A stretch of 64,000 bases of DNA from Cupriavidus pinatubonensis (GTDB lineage: Bacteria; Pseudomonadota; Gammaproteobacteria; Burkholderiales; Burkholderiaceae), in the NCBI RefSeq assembly GCF_019602855.1, contig NZ_CP080766.1, positions 1,364,001 through 1,428,000 of the forward strand, written 5' to 3'. The notes below the pieces were generated by a model. It saw only the letters and a list, made by a program, of their open reading frames with translations. It searched no databases and was not told the DNA's origin. This document shows, one piece after another, positions 35,346 through 44,691 of this stretch (its first letter is position 1; the number at the start of each line of letters is the position of its first letter). The position numbers and the translations under genes are program-made.

Positions 35346-36089
35346 CTAGTCCACGCTCCTGTCCGCCCCGCCCCCGTTCTCCACCCACGTCCGCACGAAA
35401 TCGATATGCGTCTGCATCGCCGTGCGCGCTTCTTCCGGGCGGCGCGCGCAGATAGCGTCGCACACGGTACGGTGCTGCAGCAGCAAGAGCGCCGACGTGG
35501 CCTCGCCCTCTTCGCGCAGGCCGGTGCCGCTGATGGTGATGTGTTCGCGCAGCATGCTGATGACGCTGGTATGCAGGTGCAGGAACATGGTGTTGTGCGA
35601 GGCCTGCGCGATGGCGTCGTGCAGGCGCGTGTCGGCCTCTGCCTCGGCCTGTTTGTCGTCAACCATGCGCGCACGTTCAAGTTCAGCCATCAGGCCGCGG
35701 ATGCGCTTGCGGTCTTCATCGTCGCCACGCAGTGCGGCGAAGTAGGCCGTGGCGCCTTCCAGCACGCGGCGGAATTCGAGGATGTCGTCACGCAGCGCCG
35801 GATGGTCGGCCACGAGCTGGCCCCATGGCGAGGCGATGCCTGATCTCAACTGGTCGGTCACGTAGACCCCGGCGCCGCGCCGGCTTTGCAGCAACCCGCG
35901 TGCGGCCAGACGCTGAATGGCTTCGCGCACGGTATTGCGGGCCACGTCGTATTGCTCTGCCAAATCGCGCTCGGCCGGCAAGCGCGCGCCCGCGGGCCAG
36001 GTGCCATCCAGCAAGGCGGTTTCGATTTGCCGCATTACCGCTTCGACGCGTCCCCTGCCCCGTCCGTGCGATGGCGTCTGCGTTGCCAT
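35346..36089 (-). CDS. lldR: GntR/FadR-type regulator of lactate utilisation
   Basis: ATG 36089 with GGGGAGAGGA upstream gives 247 residues. A GntR winged helix (GARLPAERDLAEQYDVARNTVREAIQRLAARGLL) is followed by an all-helical FCD effector domain with metal-ligand type residues (DTRLHDAIAQASHN, and RTMVCD-like ARRPEEARTAMQTHI). It is divergent from the lut operon, and the LldR operator at 36137-36153 lies between them. It probably represses the operon until L-lactate binds. Confidence 0.85.
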   Translation of the reverse strand: MATQTPSHGRGRGRVEAVMRQIETALLDGTWPAGARLPAERDLAEQYDVARNTVREAIQRLAARGLLQSRRGAGVYVTDQLRSGIASPWGQLVADHPALRDDILEFRRVLEGATAYFAALRGDDEDRKRIRGLMAELERARMVDDKQAEAEADTRLHDAIAQASHNTMFLHLHTSVISMLREHITISGTGLREEGEATSALLLLQHRTVCDAICARRPEEARTAMQTHIDFVRTWVENGGGADRSVD

Positions 36090-36136
36090 TCCTCTCCCCT
36101 TGCCGATCCCCGTCATGCCAATGTGATGTCCGCTTG

Positions 36137-36153
36137 AATTGGTCCAACCAATT
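36137..36153. promoter_or_regulatory. LldR operator AATTGGT-CCA-ACCAATT
   Basis: A perfect 7-3-7 palindrome lies midway between lldR and lutA. It matches the TTGGT-N3-ACCAA sites bound by LldR-type FadR-family regulators at lactate operons, and probably controls both directions. Confidence 0.85.
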
Positions 36154-36221
36154 TGTACTGTAGCGCGGAAGCGGGAATTATGCGCCCGAACGTGCGATTC
36201 CAGCGCGATGCGGAGCGAGAC

Positions 36222-37001
36222 ATGAAGGACAGGCAATACCCCACCACTGCCCCGACGCAGGTCTACCTGTTTGCGACCTGCCTGGTCGACCTGTTCGTGC
36301 CCCAGGCCGGGTTCGACGCCGTGCGGCTGCTCGAGCGCGAAGGCCTGACCGTGCACTTTCCGCGCGCGCAAAGCTGCTGCGGACAACCGGCGTACAGCAG
36401 CGGCAATCCGGAGCAGGCACGCGACGTTGCGCGCGCGCAGCTCGACCTGTTCAGCGAACCGTGGCCGGTCATCGTTCCGTCCGGCTCCTGCGCCGGCATG
36501 ATGCGGCACCACTGGCCGCAGCTGTTTGCCGATGACCCTGTCTCCGGCCCCAAGGCGCGCGAACTGGCAGAACGCATCTACGAACTGGGCGAGTTTCTGC
36601 TGAACGTGCTCAGACTGGACTTCAGCGAGGCACTGTCGGGCCGTCAGGCTGACGAGCGCATCGTGCTGCATACCTCGTGCGGGGCGCGTCGAGAAATGGG
36701 TACGCGCCAGCATGGCGTGGCGCTGGTCGACGCGCTGCCCGGCGTGACACGCGTGGAACATGAACGCGAATCCGAGTGCTGCGGCTTTGGCGGCACGTTC
36801 TCGCTCAAGCACCCAGACATCTCCGGCGCGATGGTGCGCGACAAGGTCGCCTCGGCCTGCGCCACGGGCTGCGATCGCCTGGTTTCCGCCGATTGCGGCT
36901 GTCTGCTCAATATCGGCCACACCGCCGCGCATGACGGCGCGCCGCTGCAGGTCGAACACCTTGCCAGTTTCCTGTGGCGCCGTACGGGAGGTGCAGCATG
37001 A
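36222..37001 (+). CDS. lutA: Lactate utilisation protein A (Fe-S, CCG domains)
   Basis: ATG 36222 (MKDRQYPTT) after CGGAGCGAGA gives 259 residues. Two cysteine-rich CCG-type domains are present: FATCLVDLF with SCCGQPAYSSG, and HTSCGARRE with SECCGFGGTFSLK, plus SADCGC near the end. With LutB and LutC it forms the flavin-free Fe-S L-lactate dehydrogenase complex that oxidises lactate to pyruvate. Its stop overlaps the lutC start (ATGA). Confidence 0.9.
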   Translation: MKDRQYPTTAPTQVYLFATCLVDLFVPQAGFDAVRLLEREGLTVHFPRAQSCCGQPAYSSGNPEQARDVARAQLDLFSEPWPVIVPSGSCAGMMRHHWPQLFADDPVSGPKARELAERIYELGEFLLNVLRLDFSEALSGRQADERIVLHTSCGARREMGTRQHGVALVDALPGVTRVEHERESECCGFGGTFSLKHPDISGAMVRDKVASACATGCDRLVSADCGCLLNIGHTAAHDGAPLQVEHLASFLWRRTGGAA

Positions 37002-37705
37002 ACGCCCTCACTGCACGCGAACGCATGCTGGGCCGGCTGCGTGCTGCCGCGCCGGCCACGGTGGCTACGACCACGGCGGAAATCGATAACCGCATCGACG
37101 CGCACTACGCTGGCCGGCAATCCACCGCACCCACACTGGACGAACGTGTTGCATCGATGCAGGCCGCGCTCGAAGCCTCGCACGCCGAGGTTTGGCGCAC
37201 CACCACCTCGGCATGGCCTGCCCTGCTCGCGGACAAGCTCGCACAGGCCGGCGTACGGCGGCTGTTGCTGGCCCCCTCGCAAGCCGCAGGTGCAGCACTG
37301 AAGCAAGCGTTGCCGCAGCACATCGAAGCCATCGGCTTCGACCGCCCTATCGAGCAATGGAAGGCGGAACTGTTCGACACCGTCGATGCCGGCTTCACCG
37401 TCGCGCGCTCCGGCATTGCAGCCACAGGCACGCTGATCCTGGCGCCGGATACGTCCTCGCCGCGCACGGTGTCGCTGGTGCCGCCGCTGCATGTGGCGCT
37501 GGTCTACGCATCCACGCTGCATCCGGACCTGCATTCAGCAGCGCACACCGAGCGCTGGCGCGACGGCATGCCAACCAATCTCGTGATGGTCTCGGGCCCG
37601 TCGAAGACCTCCGATATCCAGCAAACCCTGGCTTACGGCGCGCACGGTCCGCGCCAGCTTTGGGTCGTGATCGTCGATGACAGCCACGCAGGGAGCCCGG
37701 CATGA
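36998..37705 (+). CDS. lutC: Lactate utilisation protein C (LUD domain)
   Basis: The start ATG at 36998 overlaps the lutA stop. The 235-residue protein has the LUD-domain core (AGFTVARSGIAATGTLIL, then PRTVSLVPPLHVAL, then VMVSGPSKTSDIQQTLAYGAHGP). It is a required partner of LutA and LutB. Here the order is A-C-B rather than A-B-C, an arrangement seen in Betaproteobacteria. Its stop overlaps lutB in turn. Confidence 0.9.
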   Translation: MNALTARERMLGRLRAAAPATVATTTAEIDNRIDAHYAGRQSTAPTLDERVASMQAALEASHAEVWRTTTSAWPALLADKLAQAGVRRLLLAPSQAAGAALKQALPQHIEAIGFDRPIEQWKAELFDTVDAGFTVARSGIAATGTLILAPDTSSPRTVSLVPPLHVALVYASTLHPDLHSAAHTERWRDGMPTNLVMVSGPSKTSDIQQTLAYGAHGPRQLWVVIVDDSHAGSPA

Positions 37706-39147
37706 GCGAGACCACGCTGCACTTCGTCCCGACACAGGACTTCAAGGCGCGCGCCCGCGAGGCGCTCGACGATCCCAAGCTGCGCCAGAGCTTCCGCGGC
37801 GCGATGGATTTTCTGCAGGGCAAGCGCCGGTCGCAGTTTCCGGATACCGATGAGCTGGAGCATCTGCGCGATATTGGCGAGGCGATCCGCCAGCACGCGC
37901 TGGCCAATTTGCCCGACCTCCTGGTGCAGCTCGAAAGCAACTTGACCGCTGCCGGCGTGCAGGTGCACTGGGCCGAGACCGCCGAGGAGGCCAACGCGAT
38001 CATCCATCGCATCGCCGAATCGAAGCAGGCGAAGCGAGTGATCAAGGGCAAGTCGATGGCCAGCGAGGAAATCGAGCTGAACCATTACCTCGCCGAGCGC
38101 GGCGTGGATTGCATCGAGTCGGACATGGGCGAGTACATCGTCCAGCTTGCCGGCGAGAAGCCCTCGCACATCGTCATGCCGGCGATCCACAAGACCAAGG
38201 GCGACATCGCCACGCTGTTCGAGCAGCATATCCCCGACACGCCCTATACCGAGGACGTCGACGCGCTGATCCAGACCGGCCGCCGCGCGTTGCGCCAGGC
38301 GTTCGTCGAGGCCGATATCGGGCTGTCCGGCGTGAACTTCGCCGCGGCGGACACGGGCACGCTGTGGCTCGTGGAGAACGAGGGCAACGGACGGCTGTCG
38401 ACGACGGTGCCGGACGTGCATATCGCCATCATGGGGATGGAGAAGGTGGTGGCGCGGCTGGAGCATATCGTGCCGCTGTCGAGCCTTCTGACGCGCTCGG
38501 CCACGGGGCAGCCCATCACGACCTACTTCAACCTGATCTCGGGCCCGCGCCGTGAGGGCGAGCGCGATGGGCCGCGCGAGGTGCATCTGGTGCTGCTCGA
38601 CAACGGGCGCACGCAGGCCTATGCCGATGCGCAGTTGCGCGCGACGCTGCAGTGCATCCGTTGCGGAGCCTGCATGAACCATTGCCCGGTTTATACCCGG
38701 ATCGGCGGCCACGCTTATGGCACGACGTATCCGGGGCCCATCGGCAAGATCATCTCGCCGCATCTGCTGGGGCTGGAGGCGACGGCCGATCTCGCTACGG
38801 CGTCGAGTCTGTGCGGTGCGTGCGGGGAAGTGTGCCCCGTGCGCATTCCGATTCCGCAATTGCTGGTGCGTCTGCGTACCGAAGCCAACCGCAATCCCGA
38901 CGAGCAGGTCGAGCATCCGCTGCGTGGCCAGGGGGCCAAGTACAGCCGTGGCGAGCATCTGATCTGGCGCTTCTGGAGCGGCGCGTTCTCGCATCCGAAG
39001 GCTTATCGCATGTTCCGCTGGGCGGCTACGCGGATGCGTGCGCTGACGCCGGCGAAGCAGATGGGATGGACGCAGCACCGGACGCCACTGACGCCGGCGA
39101 AGCGGAGCTTGTCGGATTTGCTCAAGGATAAAGGCCAGCCGGAGTAG
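37702..39147 (+). CDS. lutB: Lactate utilisation protein B (LUD domain plus two 4Fe-4S clusters)
   Basis: This 481-residue protein has an N-terminal LUD domain (VIKGKSMASEEIELNHYLAE; NFAAADTGTLWLVENEGNGR). Two 4Fe-4S binding motifs follow: CIRCGACMNHCPVY at about 318-331 and CGACGEVCPVRIP at about 373-385. A C-terminal DUF3390-like tail completes it. It transfers electrons in L-lactate oxidation. It overlaps lutC by 4 bp (ATGA). Confidence 0.9.
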   Translation: MSETTLHFVPTQDFKARAREALDDPKLRQSFRGAMDFLQGKRRSQFPDTDELEHLRDIGEAIRQHALANLPDLLVQLESNLTAAGVQVHWAETAEEANAIIHRIAESKQAKRVIKGKSMASEEIELNHYLAERGVDCIESDMGEYIVQLAGEKPSHIVMPAIHKTKGDIATLFEQHIPDTPYTEDVDALIQTGRRALRQAFVEADIGLSGVNFAAADTGTLWLVENEGNGRLSTTVPDVHIAIMGMEKVVARLEHIVPLSSLLTRSATGQPITTYFNLISGPRREGERDGPREVHLVLLDNGRTQAYADAQLRATLQCIRCGACMNHCPVYTRIGGHAYGTTYPGPIGKIISPHLLGLEATADLATASSLCGACGEVCPVRIPIPQLLVRLRTEANRNPDEQVEHPLRGQGAKYSRGEHLIWRFWSGAFSHPKAYRMFRWAATRMRALTPAKQMGWTQHRTPLTPAKRSLSDLLKDKGQPE

Positions 39148-39167
39148 GAGTCCGCCTGGTTCCCCCG

Positions 39168-39185
39168 TCTCCCGCTCGCGGGAGA
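39168..39185. repeat. Inverted repeat TCTCCCGC-TC-GCGGGAGA
   Basis: A perfect 8-bp inverted repeat with a 2-nt loop lies between lutB and the permease gene and is followed on the plus strand by a run of A, not T. It is therefore not a normal terminator; it may be an mRNA processing or stability element. Confidence 0.35.
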
Positions 39186-39273
39186 AAAAAAGAACATCGT
39201 CGCGACGGACACGGCCGCGTGGCGCCAACAACAACAAGGATTTCCCGAAACACCATTGAAGTAGGAGACGAGC

Positions 39274-40983
39274 GTGCAACCCTGGACCCAAATCTATATG
39301 CCGCTGGGCAGCCTCTGGCTGTCCTCACTGGCGGCAGCCATCCCCATCCTGTTCTTCTTCATCGCGCTGGCCGTGTTGCGCCTGAAAGGCCATGTCGCGG
39401 CGGCGGGAACGCTGTTGCTTTCGCTGGCCGTGGCGGTCTTTGCGTACGGCATGCCGGCGCAGCAGGCGCTTGCTGCAGCGGGTTTCGGCTTTGCCTACGG
39501 GCTGTGGCCGATCGCATGGATCATCGTGACAGCGGTGTTCCTCTACAAGATCGTGGTCAAGACCGGCCAGTTCGACGTCATCCGCGCGTCGGTGCTGTCG
39601 ATCACCGATGACCAGCGCCTGCAGATGCTGCTGATCGGCTTCGCCTTTGGCGCGTTCCTGGAAGGTGCGGCGGGCTTCGGTGCGCCGGTGGCCATTACCG
39701 CTGCGCTGCTGGTGGGCCTTGGCTTCAATCCGCTCTACGCGGCAGGCCTTTGCCTGATCGCCAACACCGCGCCGGTGGCCTTCGGTGCGATGGGCATTCC
39801 CATCATCGTCGCCGGGCAGGTGACGGGCATCGACGCCATGCACATCGGCGCGATGGCCGGGCGCCAGCTTCCGCTGCTGTCGCTGATGGTGCCGTTCTGG
39901 CTCGTGTTCATGATGGACGGCGCCAAGGGCGTGCGCGAGACGTGGCCAGCCGCGCTGGTGACGGGCGGCAGCTTTGCCGTGACGCAGTACTTCACGTCGA
40001 ACCATATCGGGCCCGAGTTGCCGGACATTACCTCGGCCCTGGTCAGCCTGGTGTCGCTGGCGGCCTTCCTGAAGGTGTGGCAGCCGCGCAGCGCGTCGCA
40101 ACGCGCTGGCGGCAGCGTTGGGGGCGGCGCCATGGCGATGTCGGCATTCGGCGGCGGCGGCTTCAGCAACGGCGTGCAGAACGGCGGCAATCGCAAGTCG
40201 CCGTACACCACGGCGCAGACAATCCGTGCGTGGGCGCCGTTCGGCATCCTGACGGCTATCGTCACGGTATGGAGCCTGCAGCCGTTCAAGGCGCTGTTCG
40301 CCGGTAACGGTGCGCTGGCCGGTACGGTGCTGAAGTTCAAGGTGCCGGGGCTGGACCAGCTGGTCCTCAAGGCCGCGCCGATCGTCGCTTCGCCCAAGCC
40401 GTACGAAGCTGTGCTCAAGCTCGACCTGCTGTCCGCCGTTGGCACCGCCATCCTGCTGACTGCGCTGATCTCGGCCGTGCTGCTGCGCATGAAGCCGCGC
40501 GACCTGGTGACCACGTTCGGCGAAACGCTGGTGGAATTGGGCCGCCCGATCCTGTCGATCGGACTGGTGCTGGCGTTTGCGTTCGTGGCCAACTACTCGG
40601 GCATGTCGTCCACGCTGGCGCTGCTGCTGGCCGGTACGGGCGCCGCATTCCCGTTCTTCTCGCCGTTCCTCGGCTGGCTCGGCGTCTTCCTGACGGGTTC
40701 GGACACGTCGTCGAACGCGCTGTTCTGTTCGCTGCAGAACACTACGGCGCATCAGATCGGCGTGTCGGACACGCTGCTGGTCGCCGCCAACACCACGGGC
40801 GGCGTGACGGCCAAGATGATCTCGCCGCAATCGATCGCGGTGGCCTGCGCGGCGACGGGGCTCGTCGGCAAGGAGTCCGAACTGTTCCGCTTCACCGTCA
40901 AGCACAGCCTGCTGTTCGCGGTGATCGTCGGCATCATCACCGTGGTACAGGCGTATCTGCTGCCGGGAATGATCCCCGGTTAA
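39274..40983 (+). CDS. lldP: L-lactate permease
   Basis: A GTG at 39274 after TAGGAGA gives 569 residues with about 12-14 membrane helices. Family features include [32 protein letters not shown] and the C-terminal [10 protein letters not shown] with [13 protein letters not shown]. It imports L-lactate (and probably glycolate) with protons. It follows the lut genes by 126 bp in the same direction and is probably under the same LldR control. Confidence 0.9.
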   Translation: MQPWTQIYMPLGSLWLSSLAAAIPILFFFIALAVLRLKGHVAAAGTLLLSLAVAVFAYGMPAQQALAAAGFGFAYGLWPIAWIIVTAVFLYKIVVKTGQFDVIRASVLSITDDQRLQMLLIGFAFGAFLEGAAGFGAPVAITAALLVGLGFNPLYAAGLCLIANTAPVAFGAMGIPIIVAGQVTGIDAMHIGAMAGRQLPLLSLMVPFWLVFMMDGAKGVRETWPAALVTGGSFAVTQYFTSNHIGPELPDITSALVSLVSLAAFLKVWQPRSASQRAGGSVGGGAMAMSAFGGGGFSNGVQNGGNRKSPYTTAQTIRAWAPFGILTAIVTVWSLQPFKALFAGNGALAGTVLKFKVPGLDQLVLKAAPIVASPKPYEAVLKLDLLSAVGTAILLTALISAVLLRMKPRDLVTTFGETLVELGRPILSIGLVLAFAFVANYSGMSSTLALLLAGTGAAFPFFSPFLGWLGVFLTGSDTSSNALFCSLQNTTAHQIGVSDTLLVAANTTGGVTAKMISPQSIAVACAATGLVGKESELFRFTVKHSLLFAVIVGIITVVQAYLLPGMIPG

Positions 40984-40998
40984 GCCTCTCCGGCCCAG

Positions 40999-41030
40999 GG
41001 CGGGTTTCGTCGCATCCGACGATGCCCGCC
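40999..41030 (+). terminator. Nested hairpin after lldP
   Basis: Outer arms GGCGGG/CCCGCC and inner arms CGTCG/CGACG are separated by a 3x3 internal loop, starting 16 bp after the permease stop. There is no clear T tract, so it may be a Rho-type or processing site. Confidence 0.4.
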
Positions 41031-41107
41031 GACTATGCGGCCTCTTAGCATGATCTGATCCGCCCGAGCACAAGGGCCGGCTCATCCATCCTCAAAGGAG
41101 ACAGATC

Positions 41108-41878
41108 ATGCCTTTCACCCCCTTCGACCTTACCGGCAAAGTGGCGCTGATTACCGGCGGCAACGGCGGCATCGGCCTTGGCATGGCCGAAGGCCTGGCC
41201 CAGGCCGGCGCCGATATCGCGATCTGGGGCACCAATACGCAGAAAAACGCAGCCGCCGCCGAGCGGCTCGCGCAATATGGGCGCAAGGTGCATACCGCGA
41301 TCTGCGATGTGAGCAACGAGTCTTCCGTGGCTGCGGCCATGGATGGGACGCTTGCGGCGCTGGGTCGCCTGGATGGCTGCTTCGCCAATGCCGGTGTCTC
41401 GGCGCGTGGTACGCGCTTCGAAGAAATGGGTACGGACGATTGGCATCGGGTGATGCGGGTCAATCTGGATGGGGCATTTTTTACGCTGCGCGCGGCGGCG
41501 CGGCAGTTGCTGGCGCAGGGCGATGGGGGTGTGCTGGTCGGGACGGCTTCTGTCGCCGCTATCGAGGGCGCTGCACGCAACGAGCACTACGCGGCCACCA
41601 AGGGTGGATTGATTTCCATGATGCGCGCGCTGTCGGTCGAGTATGCGCGGCATGGGATCCGCGCGCACTCCGTGCTGCCTGGGTGGATCAAGACGGAGAT
41701 GACCAGCAATGCGCAGGCCAATGCCACGTTCCAGGAAATGGTTGGGAAGCGGGTGCCTATGCGCAGGTGGGGGGAGGGGGCTGACTTTGCCGGGATTGCG
41801 GTGTATCTGATGAGTTCGGCATCGGGGTATCACACGGGGGATACGTTTGTGATTGATGGGGGGTATACGTTGTTTTGA
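41108..41878 (+). CDS. Short-chain dehydrogenase/reductase
   Basis: ATG 41108 with AAAGGAG upstream gives a 256-residue classical SDR: ITGGNGGIGLG, NAGVSARG, a serine in TASVAAIEG, and the YAATKGG active site. The C-terminal DGGYTLF is typical. It stands alone between the lactate permease and a convergent LysR gene. The substrate is not predictable; 3-oxoacyl or polyol substrates are common for this subgroup. Confidence 0.8.
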   Translation: MPFTPFDLTGKVALITGGNGGIGLGMAEGLAQAGADIAIWGTNTQKNAAAAERLAQYGRKVHTAICDVSNESSVAAAMDGTLAALGRLDGCFANAGVSARGTRFEEMGTDDWHRVMRVNLDGAFFTLRAAARQLLAQGDGGVLVGTASVAAIEGAARNEHYAATKGGLISMMRALSVEYARHGIRAHSVLPGWIKTEMTSNAQANATFQEMVGKRVPMRRWGEGADFAGIAVYLMSSASGYHTGDTFVIDGGYTLF

Positions 41879-41939
41879 GGGTTTTGGGGTAGTTGGTTCT
41901 TGGCATGCGCTGCTGTTTCGCCGGCGTAGCCGGCGACCT

Positions 41940-41962
41940 CCTTTTGTCCGAGCGACAAAAGG
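41940..41962. repeat. Inverted repeat CCTTTTGTC-N5-GACAAAAGG
   Basis: A perfect 9-bp inverted repeat with a 5-nt loop lies between the convergent dehydrogenase and LysR genes, just after a GCCGGCGTAGCCGGC hairpin. The pair may be a repetitive extragenic element or a two-way terminator; no T tract follows on either strand. Confidence 0.4.
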
Positions 41963-42034
41963 GCAAAAGCGCGTGGGTCGCGGTTCCGAACTTTGCTCGG
42001 CGATGCACAACGCGCATGCCATGTGGGAACACCT

Positions 42035-42961
42035 TCAGGCGGAATCAGCCACCCCGGCTTGATCGCCGCTTTGCCTCAGGACATCTACAAGAGCGGTGAC
42101 ATAGTTTCTCGATCCCAGCACATCTCGCCGCACACACAGGCTGAGCGTCCGCCTGGCCCAGGCGTCGCTGAGCGCCACGACGCGCAGGCCTTCCACATTG
42201 ATCGCCGCCAGGGCCGAGCGCGGCACGATCGCTACCCCGACTCCCGATCGCACCATGGAGGCCACCGCGGCGAATCCGGCTACCTGGATCCGCACGTCGA
42301 CGCGTCTGCCCTGCTCGCTGGCCTTGGCTAGCAGGAAGGAGTGAATAGCGGAGCCGTTCTGCTGGCTGACGAAGGGGAAGGACAGGCAGTCCAGGAATGC
42401 GACGGGCTCGGTTTTGGTCCACGGCTGCGTTTCCGCCAGGAGCAGGACGATTTCGTCTTCGTGGTACGGGAAGTAAACCAGGTCCGGGTGCGGCTCGTCC
42501 TTGGTCAGGATGCCGATATCCGCGCGCCCTTCCACGACGGCGACCAGCACGTCGCGGCTCAGGTGTTCTTCCAGCGTGATTCTTGCCTTCGGATGGGACT
42601 GCAGGAAGCCCTGCAGGTCGCCGGGCAGGAACGATGCAATGGCGCTGCTGTTGGCATAGAGAACCAGCTGCGCATGCACGTCTTCCGAGAATGGGGTCAG
42701 GCTTGCCTGCATCTGCTCGATCTCGGTCAGGCAGCGCCGGCTGTGGTCCACCATGATCTGTCCCGCCCGGGTCAGGGACACGCCGCGCGCCTCGCGCCGG
42801 AACAGCCGCGTGCCCACGATCGCCTCCAGATGCTTGATGCGCAGGCTCGCGGTCGATGGCGCGAGAAAGCAGACGGCGCCGCCTTTCGACATGTTCCCCG
42901 CGTCGGCCACGGCAACGAGAAGCCTCAGATCCATGATGCTGCAATGCATCAGCTTTTGCAT
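42035..42961 (-). CDS. LysR-family regulator
   Basis: This 308-residue protein (or 299 from the internal Met at 42934, which fits the usual LysR start MDLRLL) has a winged helix (ADAGNMSKGGAVCFLAPSTASLRIKHLEAIVG) and an effector domain (AQLVLYANSSAIASFLPGDLQGFLQ; DIGILTKDE). It is divergent from the thiol-dioxygenase-like gene across 116 bp and probably regulates that operon. No clear Shine-Dalgarno supports either start. Confidence 0.8.
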   Translation of the reverse strand: MQKLMHCSIMDLRLLVAVADAGNMSKGGAVCFLAPSTASLRIKHLEAIVGTRLFRREARGVSLTRAGQIMVDHSRRCLTEIEQMQASLTPFSEDVHAQLVLYANSSAIASFLPGDLQGFLQSHPKARITLEEHLSRDVLVAVVEGRADIGILTKDEPHPDLVYFPYHEDEIVLLLAETQPWTKTEPVAFLDCLSFPFVSQQNGSAIHSFLLAKASEQGRRVDVRIQVAGFAAVASMVRSGVGVAIVPRSALAAINVEGLRVVALSDAWARRTLSLCVRRDVLGSRNYVTALVDVLRQSGDQAGVADSA

Positions 42962-43077
42962 TTCTCAAACCCTGGTATTGGAACAACTCGTTTGTCAGAA
43001 CCCCGTGATAACGCCAAAGTTCGCTCAGGCGCCATTCTGCTCGAGCCTTTGCAAAACACAAATACGGGAAGACAAGT

Positions 43078-43623
43078 ATGAAGAAAGCCATCGAAGACCC
43101 CTCATCGCGAATCGCCACCCTCGCCAGCGCTATCGACGCGCTTCTGGCTTCCGAGGCGTGCTTTGATCCTCGCGTTATCCAGCGGATGATTCGCGACGCA
43201 TTCCCGTCGGGAAACTGGTTGCCGGAGGCCATGTGCAAGCCGAACGAACAGGGCTATGTGCGCCATGTCCTGCACAGCGATGCGGCGGACCGGTACACCA
43301 TCGCGGCGCTGGTCTGGAGGCAGGGACAACACAGTCCGGTCCACGCACATCACACGTGGTGCGCGCTCTCCGTCGTCGAAGGGGCATTGCTGGAGGAGTA
43401 CTTCGACTACGACGCGCAAGGCGCGGCAGCGGTGCCTGCTGGCAGTGCTTGCCGGAACGTTGGCGAGGGAAGCTCCGGCACGGCTGGCCTGCATCTGATC
43501 CATCGGGTCGGAAACAGTGAGGCCCGCACCGCCATCTCCGTGCACGTCTATGGCGTCGCCACGTCACGGATGTCCAACGGGATCAACCACGTGTTGCCGG
43601 TCGCCGAGACGACAATCGCATAA
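43078..43623 (+). CDS. Cysteine-dioxygenase-family cupin (thiol dioxygenase)
   Basis: The 181-residue protein has the cupin iron site of the cysteine dioxygenase family: SPVHAHHTWCALSVVEGALLEEYFDY (His-x-His at about residues 94-96) and a later His in GLHLIHRVGN. Members oxidise cysteine, 3-mercaptopropionate or related thiols to sulfinates with O2. It is the first gene after the divergent LysR and is followed 12 bp later by a URO-D-family gene. The substrate is unknown. Confidence 0.75.
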   Translation: MKKAIEDPSSRIATLASAIDALLASEACFDPRVIQRMIRDAFPSGNWLPEAMCKPNEQGYVRHVLHSDAADRYTIAALVWRQGQHSPVHAHHTWCALSVVEGALLEEYFDYDAQGAAAVPAGSACRNVGEGSSGTAGLHLIHRVGNSEARTAISVHVYGVATSRMSNGINHVLPVAETTIA

Positions 43624-43635
43624 GGGAGACACGCA

Positions 43636-44640
43636 ATGAAACCGATGGACCATTGGCGTCGCCTTGAGGCGACCTTGCGTGGAGAGCCTGCCGACCGCGT
43701 GCCGGTTGCGCTCTGGCGCCATTTTCCGGTGGACGATATGGACGCCGGCAAGCTGACAGCCCTGACGCTGGCGTGGCAACGGAAATGGCAGTTCGACCTG
43801 CTCAAATTCATGCCGCCCGGCACGTATGGCGTGGAAGACTGGGGCGCGAAGACCGCCTATGCCGGCGCAGCAAATGGCGCACGCGTCGTGACCGATCCCG
43901 TGGTCAGGCGAACCGAAGACTGGGAAAGGATCCGCTGGATCGATCAGCGACTCGGCGCTTACGGGCAACAGAACATCGCGCTCGGGCAGACGGCACGCAG
44001 TCTTGGCGGGACGGTGCCAATCCTTCAGACGGTTTTCAGCCCGCTCACTACCGCGCGCAAGCTTGCGACCGAGCGCCTGTTTACGGACATCCGGTGCCAT
44101 CCGGCGGCACTCCACGCAGCCTTGCGGATCATTACGGACGTCACCATCGATTTCTGTATCGAGGCGCTGAGCGTGGGCGCACACGGCATCTTCTTTGCCA
44201 CGCAATTGGCATCGCATCGCCTGTTGACGACGGCCGAGTACGAGCAGTTCGGCAAGCAGTATGACCTGGAGATCCTCGATGCCATTCGCGGCCGTTGCCG
44301 CGTAAACATGCTGCACGCCCACGGCGACGACATCATGTTCGGCCTGCTATCGGACTACCCTGTCGAGCTGTTCAACTGGCATGACCGGCTGACCGACCCC
44401 GATCTGAGCCGCGCGCGGCGCCATTTTCCCGGTGTGCTTGTAGGCGGGCTCAATGAACACCACACGCTGCTGCATGGGGGACGTAATGCGATCGCCGATG
44501 AAGTGCAGGATGCCGTGGCTCAGACCGATGGACGCAAACTCATCATCGGACCCGGCTGCGTGCTGCCGGTGGAGACTTCCGATGCAGCCATTCAGGCGGT
44601 ACTGGACGCTGCGCGGAATACGGAAGCGCAAGCGGCTTAA
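43636..44640 (+). CDS. Uroporphyrinogen-decarboxylase-family protein (possible methyltransferase)
   Basis: The 334-residue protein has a URO-D barrel from end to end (WRRLEATLRGEPADRVPVALWRHFP; LFNWHDRLTDPDL; IIGPGCVLPVETS). It lacks the usual HemE N-terminal signature and is more like the MtaA/CmuA methyltransferase branch. A zinc-type site may be formed by His in MLHAHGDD and Cys in GPGCVLP. It sits between a thiol dioxygenase and a solute-binding protein, so heme synthesis is unlikely; transfer of a methyl group from a substrate is an inference. Confidence 0.7.
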   Translation: MKPMDHWRRLEATLRGEPADRVPVALWRHFPVDDMDAGKLTALTLAWQRKWQFDLLKFMPPGTYGVEDWGAKTAYAGAANGARVVTDPVVRRTEDWERIRWIDQRLGAYGQQNIALGQTARSLGGTVPILQTVFSPLTTARKLATERLFTDIRCHPAALHAALRIITDVTIDFCIEALSVGAHGIFFATQLASHRLLTTAEYEQFGKQYDLEILDAIRGRCRVNMLHAHGDDIMFGLLSDYPVELFNWHDRLTDPDLSRARRHFPGVLVGGLNEHHTLLHGGRNAIADEVQDAVAQTDGRKLIIGPGCVLPVETSDAAIQAVLDAARNTEAQAA

Positions 44641-44691
44641 GCAATCGATGCATTGACGCCTGCACCGCCAGGCTATTTCACGGAGAAGAAG

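Noticed and set aside
38641..38900. Idea that lutB is a fused or extended protein
   Set aside because: Length (481) and the two 4Fe-4S motifs fit the normal LutB of this lineage; the A-C-B order is not a fusion.
37633..41085. Two long minus-strand open frames opposite lutB and lldP
   Set aside because: Both are shadows of strongly biased third-codon positions; no domain pattern, no ribosome sites, and the sense genes are unmistakable.
43636..44640. Heme-pathway HemE assignment for the URO-D-family gene
   Set aside because: The usual HemE N-terminal signature is not visible and the neighbours are catabolic, so a methyltransferase-like relative is more likely.
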